From Gymnorhina tibicen (Eukaryota > Chordata > Aves > Passeriformes > Artamidae): a DNA stretch of 64,000 nt. Shown here piece after piece: positions 48,401 to 63,400 of this stretch (position 1 is its first letter; each line of letters starts with the position of its first letter). Location: positions 281,155 to 345,154 of the forward strand of contig VXAZ01007544.1 of the NCBI GenBank assembly GCA_013399875.1. Reading direction: 5' to 3'. Below the pieces are notes generated by a model that saw nothing but the letters and a program-made list of their open reading frames with translations, had not been told where the DNA came from and did not search any database. Made by a program: the position numbers and the translations under genes.

Positions 48401-51400
48401 ACAGGTCTTTAATTGGTTTGTGGTAACAGCCATAATTAGGAAATTAATAATACAAGTGTTTAGGTCTCTGGAAGCAAATACATTTTTCTGGATTTGTTTT
48501 GCGAAGTAATTTAACACTTAAGCAGTCAGTAACTTCAGAATCATTAATCTTTTTCAAACTGATTCTTGCTCAACTTGGTATGGTAGAATTACAAAAAGGT
48601 TTAAATACAGACTTTCCTACTGTTTCATTTCAGCATAAAAGGTTATTTTGCTGTAAATTTCAACGAAATTTTTGTAAGAGAGTCTTCACTGAACATCATA
48701 ATTATATTCTGTATATTAATTAGAAGACTTTTTGCTTCTAGAGTTCTTCTTTTAGACACTTAATTATGAAATTAGTTTTGAAGCATATTGTTCAGTGCTC
48801 ATAAAGAGATGGACAGATTTCATTATTTAATATTTTACAATAGGACTTTGAAGCCTTCAGAGGGAAAGTTTTTGGAGGAGCTAATAGAATTTTTTTTTTT
48901 GTAGTCTTCCATCATTATAATTAAACTTTTCACTTCAAGGTTTTACCAGTCTCTTTTGGGTAATTCTCCATGTAGAATAGGGGTTTTCAATTAATTAAAT
49001 TATTCCCCTGACACTTCTCCTAACTTATAATACTTACAGTTTTATCCTCTCTGAAGAGAAAGATCAGTCTTTATTTCCTGATAGCTGATGCTTCCCTTTT
49101 TATTTGTTGGTAGTATTAGGAACACATTTAGTGATTTAGGTAAGGTGTGAAAACACTTGTTTTATCCTTTTCTTTAAGGTAACTGTTAAGACCATGAAGA
49201 GAAATTATTGCAGTGTTTATAAATTTTTCTCTGTTGATAAGATTTATAATGTGAGACATAGGGAAGAATGGTCATCTTAAATGTGGTTATGATCTATTGT
49301 TGGTCATAAATAAGCTCCTCATCTTTCTGAAGGGTTACTTGGTGTTGGTTTTGGGGTTTTTTTTTTCATTTTTTATTTCGTTGTTTGGTTTGTTTGCAAA
49401 ACTGACTTACGTGCCAAGAGGCAAAATGACAGCTGAAATAAAACATTTCACTAGTGATCTAGTAGTAAAGATGTGAAGTTATGGGGTAAGAACTTAGTTT
49501 TGTCTGCTACTGAAAAATGAAAGTATATATTTTGAATCTTTATTTTCATAGTAGACAGAACTTTCCAGTGCTAGAATCAGATATGTGCAGGTTCATGCTT
49601 TTTTTCCCCCAGACTGCAGAATAGACAATACTCTCTGTGTCTTCTGAAGTTTGTGTCTTTGGACAACTACAAAATGAAGATGAGATCAAACCCTATATAC
49701 AAAAATCCCATATACTTATAAAAACATAAAAATATACTGTGTATTTGATAAAACTTTTTTCTAAAATGTTCTCTGTTACAAAACTGATTGCTCACATAAT
49801 ATTGCTACATATACTCCCTAAACCAATATTTCATTAATGTAATTAAATTAAATATGTACTGATGATAGTATCTATTAATGAGAATAATATACTAGTGAAA
49901 TAGATTTAAGTTGTACAAAGTAAAATTTTCTTACTATTTTATGAAGGTTTTTTATGAAATGGGATTGGTCTCCTCTTCTTCTTCCCCTTCCCCCCAGTTC
50001 ACATAGCTTCAGCTTCTGTCAATTCTGGTTTCACATGAATCAAAGAGAATTGAAGTTCTTAGTTATTTTTCGTGAGTTTGTCCTTTTAGCTCTAGCATTT
50101 GTTTTTTAGAGCTTATTAATATGGATAAAATTACTGACATTCTGTAGATCTGTTGTCAGTGTTATGAAATGTAGTTTAAATGAGTGTGCTATCCAGTTTT
50201 CTTCTTATTAGAAGGCAGTATGTAGACAGAATTTGCTGTAAATTAACTGATTGAGCGAGATTATGATATTCATTCCCACAGAACATTAAAAAGTTGTAAG
50301 CATTGACTGTAAGTAATACACTTCTGAACAAAAGAAAAACGTTACAAAAATATAAACCCCTATGTTTTAATTGGTAGAAAAAGTGTTGCAGCATTACCAC
50401 ACAGTCCCTTTAGCTAATGTGGCTTGTAATTACAGGGGTTTCAAGACAGGCAGTGAGAGTGAATCAATTTGTGTCGATGAACTTTGACTTTAGGCAAATA
50501 GATTCTGAATCAGGAAAGGACTTTGTCTGGTTTTCCTTTTGAAATTTCACACAGTTGCAGTTACGAAATAGGGTGTATCCTGCAGAAGGTGGTTTTTTTT
50601 TTTTTTTACTTTCAGTTGCAAAAAAGGCTGCTGTCTCATGATTTCTTTTAGATCCTTGTTTTTTCTGAAAATTCTTGGTCACAGTGTCTGTACCAGGAGA
50701 CATATAGGGTATTTAGTCGCTGTGGTGCATGTGATGAGACCACTGTCACAGATCAGCTGATGGCATTGTCCATTTAAGAGTGCAGCCTTTTCCAGTGGCC
50801 TTGCTTTAAGAACGCCTTGTTCATGCCTTGTTGATGCCTTTGTGCTCAGTCTCCTGCAGCTCACACCCCCTGCTGATTAGAAACGATTTTGGTGGAGGTG
50901 TCTTCTACATCATCATATATGGCTGTGTGTGTAGGACGAAGTAGTTTGAATTTACCATATTGTGACTGTGTACACTGCAGACTTCAAACAATAAGGGGAT
51001 TGATTCTCAGCTGCAGTTCTGTGAGGTGACACTCTTCCCTATGGGAATTCACTACATTGCTCTATGCTCACTTAATTCTTCTGTCTCTAGGGGAATCTGG
51101 TAGAGGAAAAACATGAGGTCGTATAGCAGGTGCTGCCTTGTTTGTGCATTGAGCAGGTGAGGTGGGTAAATAGGCACCTCCATCTACAGCCAGGGTAAGA
51201 GCACTGAAAAAATTGCTTGCTGTGCACCCCCACCAACATGAATGTACCTACAAGTGCTATATATGAAGAACTTCCTAACCTATAAGAAATCTTTTTGTAA
51301 AGGTTGTACTGTAACTGCCATTTTCTTTTCATCTGCATCCTCCAGTTCAGCTGCAAATAGTAAATTCTCAGTACCTACTGAAAGAAAGACTCCTTTGATT

Positions 51401-54400
51401 AGTGCATTCTGTAGGCATAAAGCAGGTGTTTTTCTTGTACTCGCACGTCATTTACATTAGGATGGCATTTAAAGGCCAGTGTCACAAAAACTTGAGGTCT
51501 TGTCAGTCAAGGAAGAACTGGCATAATTAATGGAGAAAAAAAGTACAAGAATTTTTTTTTTCCTGCTGTGACAGGTTTTTAGGAAATACATATATTTTTT
51601 CCCTGTATCTGCTTGTAAAAAATCTCAAATGGTAGATATCCTTTTGTTTCTCATTTGTGGCACATATTGTATAGCTTAGCACCTTTAGGGGTTACTCAGA
51701 ACAGTTCAGGAGTTCTCTGTCTAAGCAGGGAACTTACGTATTCATCAGACTCTTGCAAAAGATTGATTTAAGTGAGCTCAGCAGCTCCCTAAGTTGAGAA
51801 GGAATCTGAAATACTAAGACACACTGGTGGCTGTAAATGCCTGTTGGCTTCAAATTGGTATTGTGATAGATGAACATTACTAAGTAATGTGTTTTTGCAG
51901 AATTGGGATTGTAATGTTTTCTGACTTCTTTTCATATTAATTCTCAGGTTCTTTTATAATGATAGCTCCTATGTCTCTGCTGTCTCTTACTGGGTTCATG
52001 CTCCTTCTCAAAGATCCATCAGATGCACAGACTACATCTGTTAGGACAACTAGAATGAAGGTGGTAAAAGTTTAGGTATTCAAAGGAGATGAGATGATAG
52101 CTCTTTTTAATCTTTGTTTTAATAGCTATAGCTAGTGTTCTTATCTATAGTTAAGACTGTTGCCCTCAGGTTTTTAAATGTGATCTAGGAAAAGAATGTT
52201 TTACCACCATTATAAATACATAACCAGAGTATTTTTCCTTTTCTTTTAAGTTTCTTACCCTTTATGCTAGGCTTAACTGCTGTATTGTAACATTACTGCT
52301 CACATTTTCAACTCACAGAAGTCTGGAACCTCAAATGTATGGTTCCCTCAGCAGCCATAAGTCTGCTATATTGCACATTATGCTATAGTAAAAATCTTCC
52401 CCCTTAAGATAGCAACATTTTATGTGTTGCTGTGTTTTTGCTTCTTAACTTTCTCAAATACTGGTGTTCAGTTGTGACATAAAGTGAATTTTACTGGAGA
52501 GTTGTGGATGAACTCCATTTGCCTGATGAACTAGGATGGGAATGGAAGTATCTCCTAAAAACTTAGTGAAGGTTTTAAAACCTGAAAATTTCCATGTAGT
52601 TGACTTTCATCTATGAATAAGTACTACTAAAAGTTCTTAAGCAATTAACTTTGCCTTTTCATAATGATATCTTCTCCTGAACTGGGTTTTTAGTTATTGC
52701 CTGTGGCACTGCAGTTTCAATAAAGCTCTTAGAGCTTCATCTCTTCCCTTCCTCATATGTGCATGTAAATAGGTTTAATGACTAAACGTCTGCAGAACTG
52801 TCTAATACATAGTCCCCTTTTTCATATTAGTTTTTTTTCTTGTGAAGCTGAACTGCTTTTTTTTGTAGTGTAATTCAGAGGTGTTCATGTTAAAAGAATT
52901 GATCACGTGGTCAGTTCTTTTTTTGAATTTGCTTGAATTCATTTGTATAGTGCTACAGTGAAAATAATAAGGGCCTAAATTTTATGTGCATGTCTTTTTT
53001 CTTTGCACCAAGAGGAAGAAAAAAGAGTTCAGAGGTAGAGGGAGCAGTGTAGTTAATATTATTTCAAGGATGTATTTGGTAAAAAAAATGGCAGATCTTA
53101 CCTGCTACTATGAAGTAGAAAAAATAATTTTTGGCAGAAAGATTAACTTGTCATAATGACACTCATGTTCTTGTCTGGATTGACTTCTGATAAGAGCAGG
53201 GAAGGTTCTTGTCCATGTGAAAAATAAAGCAGTGGTTTGGAGGAAGAGAGAATCGTCTGCAAACTGCTTATGTGGGATTCTGTGATAACAACAGGAACAG
53301 CTCATTATAGCCAGAAGGCTGCTGCAGACAGTGAGCTGGCAAAAGTACCATAGATGTTGGTTGTGAGGAGTTTTTGAAGACAAGAATGAGAACTTGGAGC
53401 CATGAGGGAGCTGTGGAGAACATGAACTGTCAGGGAGGAAGGAGGGAAGTTTAGCAGATCCTGCTGTGCTGGAGCTGAGCTGTCATTCATCTGAGAGAGC
53501 TGAGTGTGTTTGGCATGGAGAAGGTTTCAGACAGGCCAGTAGCAGCCTTCACATAACTTCCTATAGCATGTGAGCTGAACTGTGGCTGTGCTGTTTATCC
53601 ACAGAACACTGACAGGATTTCCTTTGTATTTCTGGCTAGTTAATGCTTGACTTGTCCTGACTTCTTCTACCATGTGTGTCTTTTGCTTGCATAGTCCTGA
53701 ACTGAAGTTTGGCTTGCCTTGCCCAATCTTCTAATGAAGTGTACTGCTGCCATTGTCTCATCTGTTGTTCTTTTACAGGGTTTAGAATAAAATTTCTCCC
53801 AGGAACATTAATTATGCTTTTTAAATGTACACTTCTGAAGTAGTATTTTCACTATTTGGTGGCAGACAGCTTTGATCTTACTTGGAGTTCAGCTTTGTCT
53901 TTAAAATACCTTCCACAAAATCAAACTAGGCTATTGCCTCAAAATTTTAATTGTATACATGAAGAAAAAAAACCCACAGTGAGCTTCTGAGCCGTGCTCA
54001 TGTAGTGTTAGCTGACTTTTATGATGTTTAGATTATTCATTCTAGGTTGTTTAGGAGGGAAGAAAGTTTCCTTCTCCCCAAATTTTATTAGAGGTTAACC
54101 ACATCATTTAAACATAGCTTGATTTATTTATATGAAATCAGTTATAACTTTCTCCTCTGGTGGCAGAGCTGCTTCAAAAGACCTGTCATTGCAGTGTGCA
54201 CAGCAGGGATTCTGAAGGTTAGTTAACTGTGGCAGCCAAAAGCAGTGGGATACCTTTTCCGCTGGTTTATGCAGATCAGTTTTCCCAAAATGCATGATGT
54301 TTTTGGCACTGTTTTAGGCAGCAGCTGTACTTCAGTCTTGATAAATTTGTCACGTCCTATGGATATTCCTGGGAAAATGAAGCTCTTCTCTCTCTGCCCA

Positions 54401-57400
54401 CCACTTCTGTATCACATAGTATATTGAACAATTGGAAACCTAAAAATACATGTAATCAGTTCTGTAGTTGCATTTACTAATTCACTATTCAGATACTATA
54501 ATGAAAGAAAAGAATGTTTTCATGCAATATGAACAATGCAATACATATCACAGCTATTTGAGACTGTATGACTGGGATGAATTTCTTATATTTCATCCTC
54601 AGCTATGGAGTAATTGTGACATACCAAACCTGTTTCAGAAACATAAGAATTGCAGAGCAACAGAAAGTGGCATTGATTTCCCCATTGCCATCTGAGAAGA
54701 TACAGACTTTGGTCAAATGAGTTTTTAAATTAAATTAAAAGAGACTCTTTTGGTTATTTTATTTATGTAACACACAAGCTTTCAAATGAGGAATTAGTGT
54801 TTCTAACATTATTTTTCAGACAATGATACATGATTAAAAAAGAACAAGCGAAGATTAATCTACTACCAAAATTCCACAAACCTACTTTAAAAACATCAGT
54901 GTCTTTCACCAAAAAGATACTGTTTCATAAATGTGTTGGGGCAAATTGCATTTTGCATTCAATGTGGGTGAGTTTACAAGGGTAAAGATTTAAAGAAAAA
55001 ATACTCTGAAATTTCAACTTGAGGAGTCCTGGAGACAGGCCTGTTGTATGAAATGCTTAAAAGGGAAAAAAAAAGCAAAGCCACACAGTTGCTACTGGTA
55101 ATGGAGAGAATTGGAACCTGACCTTAAAACTGAGTTAGACCTTGCTCTGTTGAAAGCCTGTCCTTGGAGAGAAAAATAATCAAAATAATCTGCAGGTTTG
55201 AATAAATGCAGTTGGTAGGATACAGAAACTACAATAAGTTGGACCTCTTTTGTCAAAGAAAAGAATGGGAAGAATTGCCAAGCCAACGTAAACAATAGAG
55301 TGAAAAGAGCAATACAGGAAAAGTAAGCTCTTTTTGAAGAAACAGAGTTGAATACCTCCATAATCAAGTCCATTTACTGGATTCCAACCATATTTATTCT
55401 ACTCTTGAAAAGAAAAGAGAGAAGGGTAAAGGGTAGGGGAGAAGCAGCAGCTCTGGAAAAAATAAGAAATACCCCAAAGCCCTGCTAATATCTGCGTACA
55501 GTTATAGTATAGCACAGCTGATAGTTTCTTTTAGTTGGGAAAGGAAGGCATCTGCCTTAGTGGCTAGGGTGATTTGTCGCCGTGTCTGGAATTCCGAGTC
55601 CCTAGGAATGCAGACTTAACCTGCACGTGTCTCTGAGCTCTGTGGGATTTCAGTTACAAGAACAAACCTGCAAAGTTGTGTAGCACAAGGAGAGTGAACT
55701 CTGGATGCAGTAGCACAGTGTACACTGCATAAACAACAGGCTGCCTGTGCATGCTGAATTCACCACTTCAGCCCTGCTAGATCTCTCTCTTGTGTGCAGG
55801 GCATGTGTGGACGTTCTGATGTGCCCCCGTTCAGCTGGATTTGCTGTACAGGTGTTGTAAACAAAAGTATGATAGAAAAATGGGAGCTCTGCCTCTTTTC
55901 AGATATGTATTCATGTCTGTATCTCTTTGTCTCATCTGTGTGCATGTTTTTGAATTTTCAGACTGCAATAGTATTTTGACACCTGAAGTCTTTCTCAACT
56001 GACTTGCTTCCATTTTAACAACTGCTTTTCCAGAGTTTTGTTGCTCTTTGTTTCTGCATGAGTCACTGAAATTACTGACATTAGAAATCTGAGGGAAAAA
56101 TAATAGTCTGTGCTACACCATAAGTATCAGTTAAGAACAAACCTTACGGTATATGTTGGGATAAATACAGCGTTCTAATCTTTGCCTTTATAAAGAGCTT
56201 AGGTATAGGGATGTCTCATCCTTTGCTTCTATCAAGACTGATTTGTTCCAGTCCTTGTATTTAGTTTCAAATACAGAGTTTTTATTAACTGTTCGGAATG
56301 AGAAAAGATAGTAAGGACAGTTGGATACAGTCATGTATACATGTTGGATACAGGGGCAAGAGGGAATTGCGTATTTTCTTAGCGTTGTTGAGAAGGTGAA
56401 TGGAGTTAGGAGTCAGCTCTGCATGCTGTGGGTTCTGCTAGGGGTTTTTTTGTGTATGTGTTCTGAGCTCACCAAGAAACTTACCTGTTAAGACTGACTT
56501 TACATAAATGCTGACTTCTACTAGGATGAAAAATCTTGCAGCTGAATTATTTTTGGTGGTGTTTTCTTTAAGCATTTAGAGGAGATGGTTTCTGAGTGCT
56601 GCTTGACTCTTGGTGAGAATTTAAAAATCTGAAATTCCTCTCTCAACTTATTCCAGTGGTGAGCCTGAATACTTTTAAAATGGCAAATGGAGCCAGAGCA
56701 GAAAATACTTTTTAAAGTATTTTCTGTGGCTTATCCATACACCTGACTTAAAATATTTTAACTCTAACTTTTTCTGCTGTGAGAAGGGAAAAAAGAGTAG
56801 ACATCTCGCAGTCAATCATCTTGCACTGCATGATGATTCTTTCCCATGAAATGAAAAGTACTTTTTTATTTAGTGTTTCACAGTGAGGTCTGTTAATAAG
56901 CTTTTATGAAAAACTTTTGAAGTATGCTTTTAGCACTTCTGGAATTGAGGTGTCTGGACAACTGTAGGTTTCCCTTCTGCAAAGCCTTGTACTGAAACAT
57001 GAGATTGGTCTTGGTAGATTTGGCCAGAAGGCAAATGGCCAACGATAGTTTTCAGGAGAGGAAAATAGGTACAGGCAAGCACATTGCAACATTTACTTGA
57101 AGTTTCTCAAGTGAGAAATAACATACATCTATAATATATGGCTCAAATATCCTCAACTAGATATTTTCTAGATGTAGTAAACTTTCACAAGACTTTATTA
57201 CAGGAATTCATTCTGGTTTTGAATCCAGGTACGTGGTGGCTTACCTTCTATGCTGTGCAGCAGGTGGTTAACAGCTTAGCTACGAATTGTGTAAAACAGT
57301 ATCTGCTGTTTATTGTAAACAAGGCCCAGTCTCATCAGTATTTACACTTTTGTAGGATGTAAGAACAGTGAAATACCATTTCCTATTTAAGCAAAATGAT

Positions 57401-60400
57401 AACATGAACAACTTGGTGTCAGTCTTGGCATATTGGTTCTTTCTTCTAGGATTCTTCAGTCTGCTCCAGCATTTGGAAGATGGATGTCATACACTTCTTG
57501 CCTCTAGTCATTCATATTGCTTGTCTCTGTACTTTTTACATTTTTTTTTATTGTACCCTGTTGAGAAAACAGGCAGAGAGAGGCAGAGTTGCACTTTGCT
57601 TCATCGCTTGATGGATTCTGGAGTTGCAGGGAAAGGGGGAAGGAGAGCAACTTTCACAGAGGGCAAAGCCTGGGAACTTGAATTGAGTGAGATCTTTCTT
57701 AAACATTACTTTTTTTAAGCAGTAAACTTTCAGCTTCAGTTGACACTATAAACCTGGGATGTTAGAAAAGTTATTTTTAATGCAGTCTGTACGTAATTCA
57801 TGACTTCTGCTATTTGGAAAGGATTCTATTTTAAAGTGTATCTTAAAAAAAATATTTGAAACAGTTGGAATTTAAGGGCAAACCCAAGTGGCTTTTGTGT
57901 TATAGGGATGGGAAAAAAAGTATCAACTTTTAGACAGGAAGAAGGAAATGCAGATTATTTTCTGAAAAGAGTTAGGGATATGGGCTGGATAGGTGATTGC
58001 ACGTCTGTAGAAAGACGCATTTGCTAATACCTGTTGACTTTAAGCTGGGGTGGGTTATGCTTGCTTGCATAAAAATTAAGCTTTTTAGTCTCTAATAATT
58101 GTTTATCAGAGTCAGTAAAGCAACTCAACTATGTTAAGAATAACTGGAGGTTAGAAACATGTAATTTGTACTGATACATAGGTTAGTTAAAAATAGCAAG
58201 TTTTGCCAACTTTAATTGTAAACCTTTTGTGCTACTGAATCTATAAAGAAATGACTTCTTAATTGGAACTCTGTGTCCTGGATGTAACTTCACCAAATCT
58301 CTTGCAAAGTATGCTGGATTTGGCAGCAAAATTATGAAGAATGTGTTCAATGTGGTATTTGGCAGTACAGGTTTGGGCCAGTAGATTTTTCTTTAACGTC
58401 TTTTTTTTCTTTTTTTTTGTTTCTCTTCTGGTCTACTACTGAGAGACATTAGCATTAGGATCGTGTGTGTGTGTGTGCCTTTTGAAATGTCTTGGTTCCT
58501 TGTCATTCAGATCTCATTCTTGCAAGGGTGGTTTTAAATTTGCATTCTAAATGTCTGTATTTGTTTATTTGTAGTAATTTTCTCATCTAATAATTTGTTA
58601 GTCTAAAGAGGAGAATGTTGAAGTTTAAATATCCGTTAAATGTATGCACCTCTTTCCTTACTATTTTGCTTGACTTCTTTCTCTCAATAACAACCAAAGC
58701 AACCACTGGAAAAACAGCTAAACCAAAGAAAATTTCCCCGAAGTCTCTTCTGGGCTTCTGAGATTATATAGGAAGATTTATTCAGGTTGGAAGCTCTTAC
58801 TTAAGAGAGTCATGAAAAGTCCAGGTGACTACTGGGAACAAGAATTTGCTTTCAGAGTAAATACAATAAGTGACATGTGCTGCAATTTTCTTAACGGGTC
58901 TTGCTGTAATTATTTACCTAACATTTGTTTCCCCTGTTGTTCCATTGTCAGGTAAATGCATCAGAGACTCTTGCAAAAGCCAGATTTTGAAAGAGAGGGA
59001 TGGGAGCACAGTTCATATTCTCTTTACTAGAATAATGGAATAGTTCATGTTGGAAAAGACCCTTAAGATTAAGTCCAACTTCAAACCTAACACTGCCAGG
59101 TTCACCTCTGAACCATGTCCTTAAATGCCACATCTCCATGTCTTTTAAATACCTTCCAGGGATGGAGACTCAGCCGAGAGGTGAGAGAAAATGACAGAGA
59201 GGGTCTGACCTTGGTTTGCTGGTTCCCTGGTACTCTTTGGGCTGTTCTCAGTGGAGCTGTGGGAAGGAATGAGACTAAGAGAAGAACAGGATCTGGTGCA
59301 AGTTCTTTGCTTTGTGATTCTTAAGCTTCTGAAACTGCTTAGGCCCTCAAGCTGCTTTTAGAGTTTCCACTGCCAGCTGGTCCTTGCCAACAACTGAATA
59401 TCTTCTTGCCCCTGTAGTTTATAAAAAAGCGATCGTTGTTTTATTTTACTAATAAAGAAATAATCTCACATACAGTATGGGCCTGTAGGACTTGACTACA
59501 TCAAATAATTTTAACAAAGTGCATTACAAATTTTGGAGACAGAAAAACAGTTTAAGACATTAGTATGTGAGCTAATGTTGGAAGAAAAAGCTATCTGTAA
59601 TGTGAAATTGGAGTTGTTACCTGAAAATCTTCTCTTAATGTTATTCTCTCATAGTAGTTCTGCTACAGGTCTGCAGACATTTGAAACAGCTTCTGAAATG
59701 AAACCCTTGTCTGTCCTTTGCTGTAAAAGTTCCTTTTGTTTCCCATTAAGAAGGTATGTTAATATTTAAAAACACCCACCTAACTCCTCCCAAAAGAACA
59801 CCACCAACAAGAAACTCCCAAACTCAACCAACCAACCAAAAAACCAAACAAGCCCCCTGTCATATGAAAACAGGTTTCCTCAAACCTTTTGTGTTTGCTT
59901 AGTCTGAGACCCTTGTGCCAGAGCAGTCTGTCAAGTGTCCCATTATGGGGGCTCTTCACGGAGTGGTGCTAGGTCAGAGGGCAGTTCTATGCCAAACAGA
60001 ATCCCCTCCTGGGTCTTCGCACCTTTATTCAAGTGTGTTCCCTGCTGCCAGTGACTGCCAGCCCCCTTGAAGGACTCACACTAAGAGTTTATGGTATAAC
60101 ACTCTTTATTAATAAAATTGTGACAGGTTAAGGTTCAAGAATTGTTGGTGATAGTATCTGACTGCAAAAACGTATTCAAAGCAATATATACTGTATAATA
60201 TAACAAGCTCTACTCCCTAACCAAAGTTAGCTCAAGGTACTCATTCGGTGTGCATGGAACATGGTTCTTACCCAATGGACATCCCTGTGAGGGAGAGGAC
60301 AGGTTGAGCCTGTCAGCTAATCCTGGAAGTTACCATGGAGTCTTCCCTGACTTTCCCCCCATTCTTAACTTTTATACTACTTCTTTACATTTAAGTGAAG

Positions 60401-63400
60401 AAATAGTATAAAAGTATATACTTTTATACCTATTCAGTGAGGGTTGGAGGTACCTTGGAGGCAGGGAACATTGGTATAGTATCCGACGTAACGCTGGGAA
60501 GGGAATATGCACCAGTCCAAGGAGGGTGTTTTTGCCACAGTTGGTGATTCAATGGCGAGACATCTTCCTTTATCTCCTTTGGGTTTTAGCTGCTCTGTGG
60601 CTTACCAGCTAAAAAGTGCTGTTGAGTTTCCTGCTCTGCAAGGATTTCGGCAGAGCCTGGCCATGGTGTCTCAACTCTGCTCCAGCCTTCATTTAGTCCC
60701 CCTTAGCATGTATTATGTGGGGGAAATCAGACACACTGACCTCATTCCATGCAGGGAGGAGCAACTGCATTTTCCCCTATAATTTCCATGCTGTTACAGC
60801 TGTGCCTATAAGTTTCCACTTTTCTTTAATTTTACCCCCAATCTTTTCCCTGCCTTCACACCCCTCTGCTCCCCCAAACGAAACAACCAACCAATCAATC
60901 CCACCTTGAAATGTCTTCTTAAGCCTACTACTTAAGCCTACTGAGAAATGAACGCGAAGAATTTGCTAAGAGATGAAATTGTCTTTTTTTTTTTTCTGCT
61001 TTCTTTTCTGTTAAATAGAACACAGGAAAGGAGAGTGTGGGAGTCCAGAGTGCGGGGAGAGTATTATCAATTGAAATATAAAGTCCTGTTTGTACTGTCT
61101 TGATTTTTTAATTTGGAAGGCAGCATTAATCACGCTTTGGCTTTTCTGGTATTTGACATTTCAGCTGCTAAAGAGAACGTTTTCACTACAAACTGAGCCT
61201 TCCATAATAACATTCTTGTGTATGACATTTGAAATATGACTATATTAATTTAGTTCATGAAGTCAGTTTTAAACATTAAATTATTGGTAAATTATGTTAT
61301 TTAAGATTTAAAAAGCTACAGCACCTCTAATCCCCAAAATGAGTGGGGTGATGATGAATCTTTCAAAAATAAGAAAGTGGCTTTATTCCTGGTTTTCATA
61401 CCACAAATGTTAGTTTGGAGTTTTCTTTATGAATTATTTTTTAATGGTGTTGCTACATGGTGTGTAATTATAAGGAGAGCCACAGTGTTTTGTTCATGTG
61501 AACTGGAATTGAAAGCAGGCGTTGCTATAGCTCTGACACAGGAATTAGCAATTTTCCATCCTCACCCCTCCATTTGTTTGACTTCTATAACCTGTAAATC
61601 TGCCTCTACCTTTTTATTGGATTACTACAGCATGTATAATTTGGAGGGTTGGAATTACAGTGATAAAGCATGAAGTGTTATTTGCTAATGCACAGAGAAG
61701 GGGAAAAAAAAGTGACCAGTCCTCTGGGTGAGATGTGTATGGGGCAGGGCAGTTTATGAGCATGCCTTGCTTTGTTCAGTGAGTTTAATGGCTGTTGCTA
61801 AATGAGATGGAGTTACTGATTTTTAGCTTACTGTTTTGACTCTGACTATATTGTGAAATTGATTTGTTGGTTGGAGTTGTGTTTATTTTTAAGATGCTGA
61901 GTTACAATGCTGCTCTTCAAGGGATGAGAAGATTGTGTCAGTTGTTAGTTTATAAACAGGGATTGTCTGTGTACTATTGCCATTGCTGTTTATTTTCAGG
62001 GTCAGGAGAAAACGAATTAAATTTAAAATAGCTTATAGTTCCATTATGCTGCAACTCTAATGTCTCTACTTTGTACATGGTTTGATTCTTATTTCTACAA
62101 GTGCCAGAACCTATAAAGTTCTTCTCTTCCCCATTAGTTTATGCTCTGCATAGCTTGACATGGTTTTCTAGTGTTTTATGCTGCCTAAACAGCTAGCCTT
62201 CTACACCAAGCCATAACTAATCGTTCTAGTAATAATCCATTACATTCTTAATCTGCATCTTAAATTAAACAGTTTTTATTTTCTTCAGCCTCAGTATTTA
62301 GAGGATGTTTCACTGTAGAAGTTTGTAGTCAGAAACCCACATTAAACTTAATTGAGAAGATCAGCACAGCAGGGCATGTGTCATTTCAGTATGAGGATTT
62401 GTGCTAAAATAGGAACAGGTTTTTGGTGGTTTTTTTTCAAGCTTTGAAGATGATAGGTTTTTACTCATTTCAGTCTTTCGTGACAGCATATGAAGTCAGA
62501 ATACTTACTGTGAAATGGTAAAAATTCTGAAAGCATGTAGTGGGTTTTTTCCTTTTTTAAAAGCATGGTCAGTAAGAAAATAAATTGGATCTTTAATGGT
62601 ACAGGTAGAATATGTATTGTGTTTGTATGGATAACATACAGGCAAAACCACACTTGTAAAGCTGCACTAAGAAGTAATAAATAACTGTAATTGACTGACA
62701 TGCTTATTATGAATTCACTGAAATATTTTTTATGCTTTGTATTCCATTAATTGAATACCATAACAAATTAAAAAGACATAAAATTACATAACGTTTCTCT
62801 TTTCTGTCATACCAGCTACAAGAAGGGGACATTGAAAATTCTTCCTTGGAACGAGCAGAAACATCGTGAAGAAGACTGGTGTGAAAAACCAGAATGCAGG
62901 TAAGTATATATAAAAGCAATATTGTAAAGAATTATTTACTAATTCTTAAAATGCGGGAATTGACCCAGTAAGACTCACTTATTATTTTTGTATGCACTAA
63001 CTTGTGTTTTCAGCTTTCTCAGTGAGACTGACTGAGCAAATGGAAAGCAGAGGTTGTGCAAACCTGGATCTTCAGTAGAGAGCATTTTCTTTCATGATCT
63101 ATCACATGTTTGAAATCTCTTACTAGAGAAGATTCTTTCTCTTCAATAGAGAGGATTCTTTCTTTCATGATCTATTTCCTGTTCAAAATCTCTTAGTAGT
63201 TCCTTTGCTGACAAAAACTAGCACTCACTGTGATTGGCATTTGAGTCTCATTAATTTATTGTGTAATTGTAGGTTGATTGTATTGTTTTCTTTAAGAAGT
63301 TTTAGGAAAAAGACTGATGTTAAAAAAATAGGTGAGCAAGTATATACTTAAACATATACTTTATTTTATTTTTTTTTTTTAAAGGATGATTATTGAACCA

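Larger units (their letters stand above)
48102..62815 (+). other. NBAS intron 21, 14.7 kb
   Basis: This is by far the longest intron in the window. It is mostly AT-rich unique sequence. It contains a CR1 remnant near 59.1 kb, an A/C-rich tract at about 59770-59860, a probable solo LTR at 59929-60511, and a 13-bp tandem duplication at 60918-60943. Poly-T runs occur at about 50591 and 60985. No additional exon or RNA gene was found. Confidence 0.6.

Noticed and set aside
57368..57718. 116-codon plus-strand open frame in NBAS intron 21
   Set aside because: It has hydrophobic low-complexity residues, no family likeness, and no in-frame splice link to NBAS exons.
58463..58478. GT dinucleotide run
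   Set aside because: It has only about seven units, and such runs are common in vertebrate introns.
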